Shown here piece by piece: positions 27,392-36,820 of a stretch of 64,000 nt of DNA. Below the pieces are notes generated by a model, which had not been told where the DNA came from, made no database searches, and was given only the letters and a program-made list of their open reading frames with translations. This DNA is from Ignavibacteriaceae bacterium (lineage in GTDB: Bacteria; Bacteroidota; Ignavibacteria; Ignavibacteriales; Ignavibacteriaceae). Both the position numbers and the translations under genes were made by a program. Each line of letters opens with the position of its first letter. Within the stretch, counting starts at the first letter, position 1. The stretch covers positions 1-64,000 of the forward strand of contig JACAFB010000011.1 in NCBI GenBank assembly GCA_013388545.1. The letters run 5' to 3'.

Positions 27392-28285
27392 TTACAAATA
27401 ATTTTCAATTAATTGTTTTGCTTTATTAAAATCAGGACCATCAATCCAATTTATTACCACACCTTCTCGTTCCATTTTTCTGAACCAGGTCATTTGCCTT
27501 TTTGCAAAATCATGTATTGCCGAATTAAGCTTCTGAAACATATCATTATATTTTAGTTCTCCGTTCAGGTATAGAGCTATGAATTTATATTCGAGACCAA
27601 GGTTCAGCATTCTGCTCAATGGTAATCCTGAGTCGAGCAGTGATTTAACTTCATCAATCATTCCCTGCTTCAGCCTGATTTTCAATCGATCGGTGATATT
27701 CTTTCTGATTTGTTCTCTGTTTATCCTAACTCCCAACACGATGTTTCTGATTTCTTTATCAATCAACAACGAATTCTGGTTGGATCTGGAAATTATAATG
27801 GCTTTTATAGTTCTTTCACGGTTCTTTAAATCAGTTACATTATGCAGCTTTGGATTTATTTCTTTTAGCATCATAACAAGTTCATCATTGCTCAAACGAT
27901 TTAGTGTGTCAAAATCTTTTTCAAAATCTGCTTTTTTGAGTCTATAGTCCTGCAGTACTGAACTGAGATATAATCCTGTTCCTCCAACTAGAAACGGCAA
28001 TTTGCCCCTTGAAAATATATCTTTTAATGAGTTGATGAAATGCTGTTTGAAACTGAAAACATTAAATTCATCTGAAGGATCAACAATGTCAATCAGGTGA
28101 TATTTAATTTGTTGATTTTCGATTTTATAATCGGACAGATCCTTACCTGTTCCCAAATCCATTCCCCGGTAAACCTGTCTTGAATCGGCAGAAATAATTT
28201 CACCATTAAATATATGAGCAAGCCTTACAGCTAACTTTGTTTTGCCGCAAGCTGTAGGTCCGAGAATTGTAATTAGTTCTTTCAT
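27392..28285 (-). CDS. miaA: tRNA dimethylallyltransferase
   Basis: 297 residues. It adds a dimethylallyl group to A37 of tRNAs that read codons starting with U. The P-loop GPTACGKT is at about 9-16, followed by ISADSRQVYRGMDLGTGK and the substrate motif PFLVGGTGLYLSSVLQD. The C-terminal KRQMTWFRK segment is characteristic of the family. All expected blocks are present and the length is normal. It faces away from the sigma-factor gene across a 249-base gap. Confidence 0.96.
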   Translation of the reverse strand: MKELITILGPTACGKTKLAVRLAHIFNGEIISADSRQVYRGMDLGTGKDLSDYKIENQQIKYHLIDIVDPSDEFNVFSFKQHFINSLKDIFSRGKLPFLVGGTGLYLSSVLQDYRLKKADFEKDFDTLNRLSNDELVMMLKEINPKLHNVTDLKNRERTIKAIIISRSNQNSLLIDKEIRNIVLGVRINREQIRKNITDRLKIRLKQGMIDEVKSLLDSGLPLSRMLNLGLEYKFIALYLNGELKYNDMFQKLNSAIHDFAKRQMTWFRKMEREGVVINWIDGPDFNKAKQLIENYL

Positions 28286-28461
28286 TAAAATTATAAATCA
28301 ACAGTAAAACTTTGTATCGGGAATTTTATTAAGATAAATTCTTCTAATTAAAAATATTACGAATCAAATTTCTGTTTTAGACAAGTTTTTGAATTATATT
28401 TCGTCAGAAAAAATGCCAGAAAATTTGCGAGAGAAATATTTTAATTATTTAAAGCATTGTT

Positions 28462-28530
28462 ATGAAAATTAATGAAAATCCCGAAAAAACTTCTTGCTGC
28501 CTGAAACCAATATCTGACAATTGCATCTGA
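28462..28530 (+). CDS. Possible 22-codon leader peptide upstream of the ECF sigma gene
   Basis: ATG at 28462 opens a 22-codon frame with three Cys (TSCCLKP, DNCI) whose TGA ends 4 bases before the sigma-factor ATG. The sigma gene has no visible ribosome site of its own, so coupling from this frame is conceivable. Such short frames also arise by chance, and there is no clear ribosome site here either. Confidence 0.2.
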   Translation: MKINENPEKTSCCLKPISDNCI

Positions 28531-28534
28531 CACA

Positions 28535-29095
28535 ATGGACGAACTCCAATTAATAGAAAAGGCAAAACAGGGCGACAGAAAGGCCATGGCTGAATTGGTC
28601 AAAAGAAATGAACAGACCGTCTATAACTTTGCATTCAAGATCTGCAGAGACAGGGACAAAGCTGAAAACATAATGCAGGAAACCTTTTTAAGTATGGTTA
28701 AATCGCTTCAGCAGTTTGAGAGTCAATCAAAACTTTCTACGTGGCTGTACAGAATAGTTGCCAACCATTGCCTTATGGAAGCAAGAAAAATGCAGAAGAG
28801 GCAATTTGTTACTATTGATGATGATGAGGAGCTTTTTGATGAAAAATATATTGCTGATTGGAGCTCGCTTCCAAACAAAACCACTGAAAATGAAGAATTA
28901 AGAACGATACTTGATGCTTCAATTCAGAAGTTGTCACCGGAGTACAGAATCGTTTTTCTGTTAAGGGATGTTGAAGAGTTATCTACAGAGGAAACAGCAA
29001 AAATTACCAGGTTATCTGTTCCCGCAGTGAAGTCGAGACTTCACAGGGCCCGGGCATTTTTAAGAAGAGAAATAAGTCAGGCATTAATCAGATGA
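28535..29095 (+). CDS. ECF-family RNA polymerase sigma factor
   Basis: 186 residues. Region 2 (about 10-80) shows QTVYNFAFKICRDRDKAENIMQETF and STWLYRIVANHCL; region 4 (about 125-180) shows LSPEYRIVFLLRDVEELSTEETAKI followed by the recognition helix VPAVKSRLHRAR. It redirects RNA polymerase to a specialised promoter set. The last four bases overlap a zinc-finger anti-sigma gene, the usual arrangement for a stress- or redox-responsive pair. The regulon cannot be read here; the adjacent zinc-ribbon and rhodanese genes are possible members. Confidence 0.95.
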   Translation: MDELQLIEKAKQGDRKAMAELVKRNEQTVYNFAFKICRDRDKAENIMQETFLSMVKSLQQFESQSKLSTWLYRIVANHCLMEARKMQKRQFVTIDDDEELFDEKYIADWSSLPNKTTENEELRTILDASIQKLSPEYRIVFLLRDVEELSTEETAKITRLSVPAVKSRLHRARAFLRREISQALIR

Positions 29096-29331
29096 ATAAA
29101 AAAAAGGAAGCAACCTGCAAAGAAGTGATGCATCACATTTGTGAAAGTTTGGGTGAAAACCTGAACTCAGAAAAATGCAGTGCAATTAAAGCACATCTTG
29201 AAAAATGTTCCGGTTGTCAGAATTATTTCAAAACTGTTGAACTTACAATCGACTTTTATAAAAAGTATCAGGTTGAACTTCCACCTGATGCACACACCAA
29301 GCTAATGACTTTTCTCGATCTAAACGAATAA
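29092..29331 (+). CDS. Small zinc-finger anti-sigma factor
   Basis: 79 residues overlapping the sigma gene by ATGA. It contains the HLEKCSGCQNYF motif (H-x3-C-x2-C) typical of the ZAS/zf-HC2 anti-sigma family, with an upstream Cys in NSEKCSAIKAH and HHICES. There is no membrane segment, so it is a soluble anti-sigma factor of the RsrA type rather than a transmembrane one. Zinc loss or thiol oxidation would be a natural release signal; this is inferred from the family. Confidence 0.85.
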   Translation: MNKKKEATCKEVMHHICESLGENLNSEKCSAIKAHLEKCSGCQNYFKTVELTIDFYKKYQVELPPDAHTKLMTFLDLNE

Positions 29332-29372
29332 ATACCTTTAAAACTATAAAACAAAAAAAGGAGAATTAAGTA

Positions 29373-29624
29373 ATGCCTATATTTGAATATAGATGTCAGA
29401 AATGTGATACAAAATACGAAGTGCTTCACAAATCAACATTAAATCAGCAGGAAGTCAGCTGCCCGAACTGTAATTCAACCGAAAGTAAAAAATTATTTTC
29501 AGCTTTTAGTGCTTCTGTAGAATCATCATCGGGCTATTCAAGCGGTTGTGAAAATGGCTCCTGCGGAATACCGGCTTCTTCATCAGCAAGTGGCTGTGCT
29601 TCCGGTTTGTGCGGATTAAACTGA
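29373..29624 (+). CDS. FmdB-family zinc-ribbon protein
   Basis: 83 residues. The N-terminus MPIFEYRCQKCDTKYEV has the first Cys pair (C8, C11) and CPNCNS the second (C30, C33), together the FmdB/CxxC regulatory-type zinc ribbon. The C-terminal 40 residues are Ser/Gly/Cys-rich with four more Cys (SGCENGSCG, SGCASGLCG), a tail seen in some members. An AAGGAG ribosome site is present. It follows the anti-sigma gene by 41 bases. Function in the family is poorly known. Confidence 0.9.
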   Translation: MPIFEYRCQKCDTKYEVLHKSTLNQQEVSCPNCNSTESKKLFSAFSASVESSSGYSSGCENGSCGIPASSSASGCASGLCGLN

Positions 29625-29638
29625 AAAAGGATAATTAA

Positions 29639-30025
29639 ATGAGGAAATTACTTTTCCTATTAAGTATATTTTTAATATTTACGAATAATGCATTCAGTCA
29701 GCAGGAAGATATAAGTTCAATGAGCGCAAAGGAACTCAAAGAAGAGCTCGATTCAGGAAAACAGATCGTTGTAATAGATGTCAGAAAAGAAGAGGAATTA
29801 TCAGGCCCGCTCGGTAAACTTGATAATATAATTCATATCCCCGTTCAGGAATTAGAGAACCGGATTAATGAGCTTGAAAAATATAAAGAGAATCAAATAG
29901 CTGTAATTTGCAGAAGCGGCAACCGCTCAAGGAAAGCCACACACTTGCTGATTGAAAACGGCTTTAACGCTAAAAACGTAGCAGGTGGAATGATAGAATA
30001 TCGGAATATTGAAAATTCTAAATAA
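29639..30025 (+). CDS. Exported rhodanese-domain protein
   Basis: 128 residues with a signal peptide ending near residue 20 (NAFSQ). A single rhodanese domain follows (VVIDVRKEEEL, HIPVQEL), with the active Cys in AVICRSGNRSRKA (about C91). The loop has the six-residue form typical of sulfur-transfer rhodaneses. It acts in the periplasm, perhaps moving sulfur or handling thiols. It lies 14 bases after the zinc-ribbon gene and ends in a strong terminator, closing the sigma-factor unit. Confidence 0.9.
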   Translation: MRKLLFLLSIFLIFTNNAFSQQEDISSMSAKELKEELDSGKQIVVIDVRKEEELSGPLGKLDNIIHIPVQELENRINELEKYKENQIAVICRSGNRSRKATHLLIENGFNAKNVAGGMIEYRNIENSK

Positions 30026-30037
30026 GGCTCGGTTTTG

Positions 30038-30066
30038 AAAAGCGGATTCTTTACAATCCGCTTTTT
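30038..30066 (+). terminator. Rho-independent terminator
   Basis: AAAAGCGGATT/AATCCGCTTTT stem with a 6-base loop and a trailing T-run; it closes the sigma-to-rhodanese unit. Confidence 0.9.
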
Positions 30067-30192
30067 ATATTTGGCGACCAAGGTTTATTCCGAAGCAAAG
30101 TTAATCCCCATATTCATTTTCTTTAATAAACTGTTTAAGTAATTTTCTTTAAGAAAATTAATATTTATCTAAAACTATTCCGGCGAAATTCC

Positions 30193-32103
30193 ATGAAAAG
30201 ATATTTTGTCCTATTATTAACTTTATTAGTAGTAATCTTTCCCGGTCTCAATTCATTTCCCCAAAAATCAAACACTAATCATCCTCAAAATAAGGATTAT
30301 TCAAAAAGCAATGTTCCCGGATGGGCAAAGAAAGCAGTTTGGTATCAGATATTTGTTGAAAGATTCCGAAACGGAGATCAGCAAAATGATCCCGACGTTA
30401 AAAGCCTTGAAGGCTCCTGGCCCCATGACATAAACTCTCCCTGGAAGATTCATCCCTGGACTTCAGACTGGTATGAACTTAAGCCTTATGAAAAAGAAAA
30501 TGGAAAAGATATTTGGTACAACATTCAACGGCGAAGATATGGCGGTGATTTGCAGGGAGTTATAGATAAGCTTGATTATCTTAAAGAATTAGGTGTTAAC
30601 GCAATTTATTTTAATCCAATATTTGAGTCGCCGTCTCTGCATAAATATGATGCTGCGTTTTATCATCATATCGATAATAACTTTGGACCTGATCCCGGCG
30701 GAGACGAAAAAATTTGGGAATCAGAAACACATTCTGATCCTTCAAGCTGGCAATGGACTTCGGCAGATAAGTTATTTTTAAAGCTAATTAAAGAGGCTCA
30801 CGATAGGGAAATAAAAGTTATTATCGACGGTGTTTTCAACCATACCGGAATTAATTTTTGGGCTTTCAGAGACGTTGTTAAGAATCAACAAGAATCTCAG
30901 TTCAAAGATTGGTTCACGATAAAAAACTGGGATGACCCCAAAACATTAAAAAATGAATTTGAATACGAAGGTTGGATGGGAGTTAAAGAGCTTCCTGAAC
31001 TTAAGGAGAATGAAAATGGTTTGATCCCTCCAATTGCGGGACACATAAAAGCAGTCGTTAAGAAATGGATGGACCCTAATGGTGACGGAAATCCCGAAGA
31101 CGGTATTGATGGCTGGAGATTAGACGTTGCTGAAAAAGTTAATTTGAATTTCTGGAAATTATTCCGTTCCTGGGTAAAAGAAATTAATCCCGATGCTTAT
31201 ATTGTCGGTGAAGTATGGTGGGAAGATTGGAACAATGGCAAAATGTTTAATGCAGCAGCCTGGCTTCAGGGCGATGCATTTGATGCTGTAATGAATTACC
31301 GTTGGGCTAAAGAGGTAATTTATTTTCTCGCAGGAAATAAATATAAAATTACCCCCAGTGAATTTGATAAAAGAATTAAATCACTGCTTGATGATTACCC
31401 CGCAGAAGTAAATTATGTATTAATGAATTTGTTTGACAGTCACGACACAGACAGATTAGGTTCAAGGATAGTAAATCCTGATTACTCTTATGATAAAAGG
31501 GTAGGCATTAGGGACGATTCAAACTATCTTGTAAGAAAACCCAATGAGAAGGAAATTAATACCTGGAAATTGATGACTATTCTTCAAATGACATCACTTG
31601 GATCTCCGATGATTTATTATGGAAGTGAATCAGGAATGTGGGGCGGTGATGATCCTGATTGCCGCAAACCAATGCTCTGGAAAGATATGAATTATGATGA
31701 TGAGGTTTTTATGCCTGATCAATCAAAAAGAGAATACCCTGATAAAAACGAATTTAATCAGGAACTTTTTTCCCATTACGAAAAGCTTATTCAGATAAGA
31801 AACTCAAATGAAGCTTTACAGATTGGGGACTTTAAGACATTGCTTGCCAACGATCAGACAGGGGTTTACGTTTTTAGCCGCAGCAACTTGAAGAAAGTTG
31901 AACAGTATGAAATTAAAGATGAAGTTATCGTTGTAATTAATAGTGGATTCTCTCCGGCTTTATTTGATCTTGAAGTCGAGCATAAAGAATATTATAAAGA
32001 TGTTTTGAACGAAACTATAATCGAAGTTAAGGATGGAAAAATAAAAATTGAGGCAAAACCAAGATGGGGGATGATACTTGTAAGAGATTATTACAGATAT
32101 TGA
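30193..32103 (+). CDS. Secreted alpha-amylase-family glycosidase (GH13)
   Basis: 636 residues. After a signal peptide (about 1-22) the catalytic barrel starts with AVWYQIFVERFRNGD. The four GH13 regions are clear: DGVFNHTG, DGWRLDVAEK (nucleophile about D311), IVGEVWWE (acid/base about E340) and FDSHDTDR (transition-state Asp). An inserted DPNGDGNPEDG before the nucleophile may bind calcium. The sequence looks closest to neopullulanase or cyclomaltodextrinase-like enzymes. No T9SS sorting domain is present, so it is probably periplasmic and would act on imported maltodextrins before MalQ. Confidence 0.93.
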   Translation: MKRYFVLLLTLLVVIFPGLNSFPQKSNTNHPQNKDYSKSNVPGWAKKAVWYQIFVERFRNGDQQNDPDVKSLEGSWPHDINSPWKIHPWTSDWYELKPYEKENGKDIWYNIQRRRYGGDLQGVIDKLDYLKELGVNAIYFNPIFESPSLHKYDAAFYHHIDNNFGPDPGGDEKIWESETHSDPSSWQWTSADKLFLKLIKEAHDREIKVIIDGVFNHTGINFWAFRDVVKNQQESQFKDWFTIKNWDDPKTLKNEFEYEGWMGVKELPELKENENGLIPPIAGHIKAVVKKWMDPNGDGNPEDGIDGWRLDVAEKVNLNFWKLFRSWVKEINPDAYIVGEVWWEDWNNGKMFNAAAWLQGDAFDAVMNYRWAKEVIYFLAGNKYKITPSEFDKRIKSLLDDYPAEVNYVLMNLFDSHDTDRLGSRIVNPDYSYDKRVGIRDDSNYLVRKPNEKEINTWKLMTILQMTSLGSPMIYYGSESGMWGGDDPDCRKPMLWKDMNYDDEVFMPDQSKREYPDKNEFNQELFSHYEKLIQIRNSNEALQIGDFKTLLANDQTGVYVFSRSNLKKVEQYEIKDEVIVVINSGFSPALFDLEVEHKEYYKDVLNETIIEVKDGKIKIEAKPRWGMILVRDYYRY

Positions 32104-32383
32104 CTTAGGAAACGGATTTCTTAAGAGATCTGCACCATTTATTGCTTTTTCCCTCTGACTAATTAAATAAGGTATTTTGGACTAATGCCTTATTTCTTAA
32201 GCCGCCGAACCCAATGTTAAATTTTATCATGGGCGAGCTATAATTATTGATTTAAGAAATAAGTTTTAGTTATCTTTCATTAGTTTATTTCTAACCTGAT
32301 TTACAGGATAGCGTTTTTTTTATTCGTGAACGACCGTTGATGAAAAAATTTTTACCGTTTTTACCATCTTAACCAAATACCCC
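32104..32383. other. Intergenic region with one weak hairpin
   Basis: AAATAAGG/CCTTATTT (32165-32172 with 32188-32195) may terminate the amylase transcript, but only a short T stretch follows. The rest must hold the promoter for the outer-membrane operon; no clear motif stands out. Confidence 0.4.
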
Positions 32384-34033
32384 ATGCCTATGAAATTCCG
32401 GAGTTTCATCCTGATTTTTCTTCTGACATCCTTTACTATTAAGCCTACTCAAATAGCTGACTCAGTTGTTGCAATGGTGGGCAGCTATCCGGTTACTCTC
32501 AGTGAATTTAAATCCCGTTATACCGACTATCTTATTGCATCCGGACTTGAGGATAAGTATCAAATCCGCGAAGCCATTCTTTCTAACATGATTAATGAGT
32601 TGCTTCTGCAATATTTCGACTCGAATGAAGATATATTCAACAACGAGGAATATCTGAAAGAAGTTCAGTGGTCAGAAAAGCAGACTGTCCTCGCATATCT
32701 TAAAGACCAGGAAGTATATGCAAAGCTAACTGCCTCTGAAGATGAGATGAGGCAAACATTTGTTAAAGTTAATCAGAAAATTGCAGCCAGGCATTTATAC
32801 GCAGCTACAGAAGAAGAAGCAAATGGCCTTTACAAGCTGCTTCAGATGGGAGTTGGATTTGAGGCAATTGCCAAAGAAATTTTTACTGATTCAACTTTAA
32901 AAAATAACGGCGGTTATCTTGGTTATTTTACCTGGGGTGATATGGATCCTGCATTTGAAGAACAGGCATATTCGATGAATGTGGGGGAGATTTCAAAACC
33001 TGTTAAAACCGCTTTTGGCTACAGCATTATAAAAGTTGAGGACAGAGTTACACTTCCTATCTTAACCGAATATGAATTCCAGATGAAAAAACCAAAACTT
33101 GAAAGAATTATTAAGATCAGGAAAATGCGTGCAGGTGAAGTTGAATATCTTAATTCAGTTTTCGACAGATCAAAGTTTATTTTAAATGCTGATGCAGTTC
33201 AAAAATTATTCGCTGATCTGAATGAATTGAACATTGAGGAAATTTCTTCTCCATCATCTAAAGATGACATTTGCGCAGAGTATAACGGCGAAGCTTACAC
33301 CGGTTCACATGTGCTTGAAAAAATCAATTTAATTCCTGAATACCATCGTTCGAAAATTACTTCCGTAAATGCGTTAAAGGCAGTGATTGAGGGTTTGATA
33401 ATTCAACAGCAGCTTCTGCTAATTGCACAGTCCAAAGGATATGATCGTCTTCCAGTTGTAATCAGCACCGCTGAAAAAATGAAGAAGAATCTTTTTCTCA
33501 AATACAAGCTTGAATCAATTCTGAGGAAAAAAATTGTGAGTGATTCGGTACTTTTCGATTATTACACTAAAAACATTCAGTTCTTTCAGACAATGCGTGA
33601 AATTAATCTTCAGGAAATCATAGTCGAAAGCAAAGAATTTGCTGAAAATATAAAAGCAAGAATTCTTGCAGGTGAGGATTTTGGAGAACTTGCAAAACAA
33701 TTTTCAATTCGTGAGTGGTCGGCAAAAAACAATGGTGTGCTTGGTTTTACTCAGGCTGAAAAATTTGGTGACTACGAAGAGTTGTTCTGGAACTTAGATG
33801 CCGGTGAAGTTACCGGGCCGCTAAAAATTGAAAACGGATTTGGCATTTTCAGAATGCTTGGAAAAATAGACAGCAAACCGATTGACTATTCATTGGTGAA
33901 AGATAGAGTAGAAAATTTATATAAGTTTGATCATCGTTCCGCTATCAGGGATGAATATTTAAAGGAATTAATGCCGAAAGCCCGGATAAATATTAATTAC
34001 CAGTTACTTTCTTCATTCAATATATTTGGTTAA
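32384..34033 (+). CDS. Periplasmic parvulin-type peptidyl-prolyl isomerase (SurA/PpiC-like)
   Basis: 549 residues; ATG at 32384 or 32390, the latter leading straight into the signal peptide (MKFRSFILIF...). Two parvulin-like modules are visible: one around residues 130-230 (AARHLYAATEEEA, GGYLGYFTWGDMDPAFEEQAY, VKTAFGYSIIKV) and one around 400-500 (LQEIIVESKEFAENI, NNGVLGFTQAEKFGDYEELFW). An N-terminal SurA-type helical region begins VGSYPVTLSEFK. It would assist outer-membrane protein folding. It opens a five-gene operon with a TonB receptor 51 bases downstream, suggesting that it serves those products in particular. Confidence 0.88.
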   Translation: MPMKFRSFILIFLLTSFTIKPTQIADSVVAMVGSYPVTLSEFKSRYTDYLIASGLEDKYQIREAILSNMINELLLQYFDSNEDIFNNEEYLKEVQWSEKQTVLAYLKDQEVYAKLTASEDEMRQTFVKVNQKIAARHLYAATEEEANGLYKLLQMGVGFEAIAKEIFTDSTLKNNGGYLGYFTWGDMDPAFEEQAYSMNVGEISKPVKTAFGYSIIKVEDRVTLPILTEYEFQMKKPKLERIIKIRKMRAGEVEYLNSVFDRSKFILNADAVQKLFADLNELNIEEISSPSSKDDICAEYNGEAYTGSHVLEKINLIPEYHRSKITSVNALKAVIEGLIIQQQLLLIAQSKGYDRLPVVISTAEKMKKNLFLKYKLESILRKKIVSDSVLFDYYTKNIQFFQTMREINLQEIIVESKEFAENIKARILAGEDFGELAKQFSIREWSAKNNGVLGFTQAEKFGDYEELFWNLDAGEVTGPLKIENGFGIFRMLGKIDSKPIDYSLVKDRVENLYKFDHRSAIRDEYLKELMPKARININYQLLSSFNIFG

Positions 34034-34084
34034 GAAATTAGTACTTTTCACATTAAAAACTAAAAGCATATCGAGGAGTCGTTT

Positions 34085-36790
34085 ATGAAAAAATATCTGA
34101 CGATTTATCTTTCAGCTTTATTCTTGCTCTCAGGCATATCGTTTGCCGGAACTACGGGAAAGATTGCCGGAAGAGTAACCGATAAAGCAACCGGAGAAGG
34201 ACTTCCGTTTGTAAATGTAATTGTCGAAGGAACAAATTATGGTGCCGCTACCGACATCGATGGCAATTACGTTATACTTAATGTTCCTCCGGGAAGATAT
34301 AGTGTTAAAGCTCAGTACATCGGTTATCAGCCAGTGATTGTTACCGATGTTCAAGTGAGCATTGACCTGACATCAACTGTTAATTTTGAACTCGGCGAAT
34401 CTGTTGTTGAGCTTGAGGCCGTTGTTGTTGAAGGCAAAAAAGAATTAATTAAAAAAGATATTACTTCAAGTCAGTCACTTATTTCTTCTGATCAGATTGA
34501 GGTTTTACCGGTTCTTGAGCTTAATGATGTTCTGGAGCTGCAAGCCGGAGTTACCAGAGGTTCTGACGGAAGTTTTCACATAAGAGGCGGCAGAAGTTCT
34601 GAAATTGCATACTGGGTCAATGGTATTTCAATTACTGATGGTTTTGATAACAGCCGGGGAATTGAAATAGACAACAGCAGTATCCAGGAATTACAGGTAA
34701 TCAGCGGTACATTCAATGCTGAATACGGCAATGCTCTCTCAGGAATTATCAATACTGTAACAAAAGAAGGAGGAAGAGATTTTCACGGCAATATAAAATT
34801 ATACAGCAGCGACTATGTGAGTAATTTCACTGACTACTTTACTTATATCGATAATTATAATCCATTAGCAAATTACAACATACAGGCAAGCCTCGACGGA
34901 CCAATTCCTTTCACGGGCGATCAGGTTACATTCTTTGCTAATGGAAGATACAATTATGATGACGGTTTTTTATATGGAATCAGAAAATATAATATAGACG
35001 GAACACCGGGCGATGGTAAATATGTTTCGATGAACTGGAGCAAAAGATGGATTGGCCAGGCGAACCTTAGCTATTGGGTAACAACGGGTGTTAAGTTGAA
35101 TGCAGAACTGCTTTATTCAAAAGAAGATTATCAGAATTATGGCCACGACTGGAAGTGGACCCCCGATGGTAATGTTAAAACCTTTACTAATAGCTATAAC
35201 GGAACTTTAACTGTTACACACTTATTATCATCTTCAACTTTTTATGTGGTTAAAGGTTCGTATTTCTTCCGTGATTTCAACGAATATCTTTTTGAAGATC
35301 CTTTCGATTCAAGATATTTATCTCCCGATTCACTGAATATTGTTGGTTATGCTTTCCGCACAAAAGGAACCAATCTCAACAGGTTTTTCAGAGAAACAAA
35401 CTCTATGATCGGGAAAGTCGATTTTACAAGTCAGGTACATGAGAATCATCTTTTAAAGTTGGGCTTTGAAGGAAGATATCATGAACTAAGTTTCGACAAC
35501 TACGGTCTTGAACCTAAGAGGGTAAACAACGTTCCTGTTGAGCCTTTTGAGCCGGCAATCCCTTCCGAGAATTCACCTAACAGGAATAAATATACTAATA
35601 AGCCGATAGAAATTGCTGCTTACGTTCAGGACAAAATAGAATTTGAAAACGTAATTATTAACATCGGCGTCCGCTTTGATTATTTTGATGCTCAGGGAAA
35701 AGTTTTAGTAGATCCAACAGATCCTAATATTTACAACCCTTTGCGCCCGCCATCAGAAGTCGGATTAACTGTTCCATGGGATCAGGTGCCGATTTCCGAA
35801 AGAGAAAAATATTTTTATAAAGACTCAGAGCCAAAATCTCAGACCAGTCTCCGTTTTGGAATTGCATATCCGATAAGCGAAAGTGGAGTAGTTCACTTTT
35901 CTTACGGTAACTTTTTACAAATACCTACATTCCAATATTTGTTTAATAACGGTGCCTACAAAGTCCCCGAGTCTGGTAGCAATTATGGAGTTTACGGAAA
36001 TCCTGATCTTGATGCCCAAAGAACTGTTATGTACGAAATCGGTTTCAAACAGGAGTTCATGAATGATTTTATGCTTGATGTAACAGGTTTTTACAGAGAT
36101 ATAAGAAACTGGATTACTGCAGGACCATTAACAGCCACCAGGAATCTTGTCACTTACTCCAAGTATATCAACAAAGATTATTCAAACGTTAAAGGAGTTA
36201 CGCTTACTTTTAACAAAAGATTTGGAAGTAATTATTCTTTTGATTTTACATACACATATCAGGTTGCTGAAGGAAGCAACTCAAGCCCCGAAGATGAATT
36301 CTTTGCTCAGCAAGGCAACAACGAGCCTGCTTTGTTTTTACTTCCACTGGATTGGGATCAGCGCCATCTGCTGAATTTAAGCTTTTTTGTTGGCGGCGAA
36401 GATTGGGGTGCAAGTTTACTTGCAAGGTATGGAACAGGTTTGCCATACACTCCTGCAATTACTCAATATACTGCCGACCGAGGAATATCATCGGGATTGC
36501 AGCGAAACAGCAGACGCAGGCCCACTCAGTTTACTATGGATTTGAAGCTCAACAAATTATTTGATGTTATGGGTTATGAAATAAATGTTTTCCTTAGCGT
36601 ATTTAATTTGTTAGATAATCGAACTGTAGTAAATGTTTTCGGCGACACTGGTCAGCCAGATTTTACAACCCAGGGACAGAATGTTGGCGAAGATCCAAAT
36701 CGACCGAACACTGTTGAAGAATACCTGAGATTTCCCTGGCATTATGGTGAGCCAAGGCAGGTTCAATTAGGTTTCGAATTTTCTTTTTGA
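34085..36790 (+). CDS. TonB-dependent outer-membrane receptor (SusC-like, carboxypeptidase-regulatory N-domain)
   Basis: 901 residues with a signal peptide ending about 22. A carboxypeptidase-regulatory-like beta domain (about 25-110, GKIAGRVTDKATGEGLPFVNV) precedes the plug (SSDQIEVLPVLELNDVLELQAGV, HIRGGRSSEIAYWVNG) and a 22-stranded-type barrel that ends in Phe (FEFSF). It imports a substrate through the outer membrane with TonB energy; no SusD gene follows, so it is not a standard Sus pair. Its downstream partners are a giant surface protein, PorV and a T9SS cargo protein, spaced 28-51 bases apart. Substrate unknown. Confidence 0.93.
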   Translation: MKKYLTIYLSALFLLSGISFAGTTGKIAGRVTDKATGEGLPFVNVIVEGTNYGAATDIDGNYVILNVPPGRYSVKAQYIGYQPVIVTDVQVSIDLTSTVNFELGESVVELEAVVVEGKKELIKKDITSSQSLISSDQIEVLPVLELNDVLELQAGVTRGSDGSFHIRGGRSSEIAYWVNGISITDGFDNSRGIEIDNSSIQELQVISGTFNAEYGNALSGIINTVTKEGGRDFHGNIKLYSSDYVSNFTDYFTYIDNYNPLANYNIQASLDGPIPFTGDQVTFFANGRYNYDDGFLYGIRKYNIDGTPGDGKYVSMNWSKRWIGQANLSYWVTTGVKLNAELLYSKEDYQNYGHDWKWTPDGNVKTFTNSYNGTLTVTHLLSSSTFYVVKGSYFFRDFNEYLFEDPFDSRYLSPDSLNIVGYAFRTKGTNLNRFFRETNSMIGKVDFTSQVHENHLLKLGFEGRYHELSFDNYGLEPKRVNNVPVEPFEPAIPSENSPNRNKYTNKPIEIAAYVQDKIEFENVIINIGVRFDYFDAQGKVLVDPTDPNIYNPLRPPSEVGLTVPWDQVPISEREKYFYKDSEPKSQTSLRFGIAYPISESGVVHFSYGNFLQIPTFQYLFNNGAYKVPESGSNYGVYGNPDLDAQRTVMYEIGFKQEFMNDFMLDVTGFYRDIRNWITAGPLTATRNLVTYSKYINKDYSNVKGVTLTFNKRFGSNYSFDFTYTYQVAEGSNSSPEDEFFAQQGNNEPALFLLPLDWDQRHLLNLSFFVGGEDWGASLLARYGTGLPYTPAITQYTADRGISSGLQRNSRRRPTQFTMDLKLNKLFDVMGYEINVFLSVFNLLDNRTVVNVFGDTGQPDFTTQGQNVGEDPNRPNTVEEYLRFPWHYGEPRQVQLGFEFSF

Positions 36791-36820
36791 TTTTACGAAT
36801 TCCACTAGGAGAAAAAATTA

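Noticed and set aside
28503-28531. ECF-type promoter (GAAACC, N17, TCTGAC) before the sigma gene
   Set aside because: The -10 box ends 4 bases before the ATG, so the transcript would begin at or inside the start codon. Autoregulation remains possible, but this site is poorly placed.
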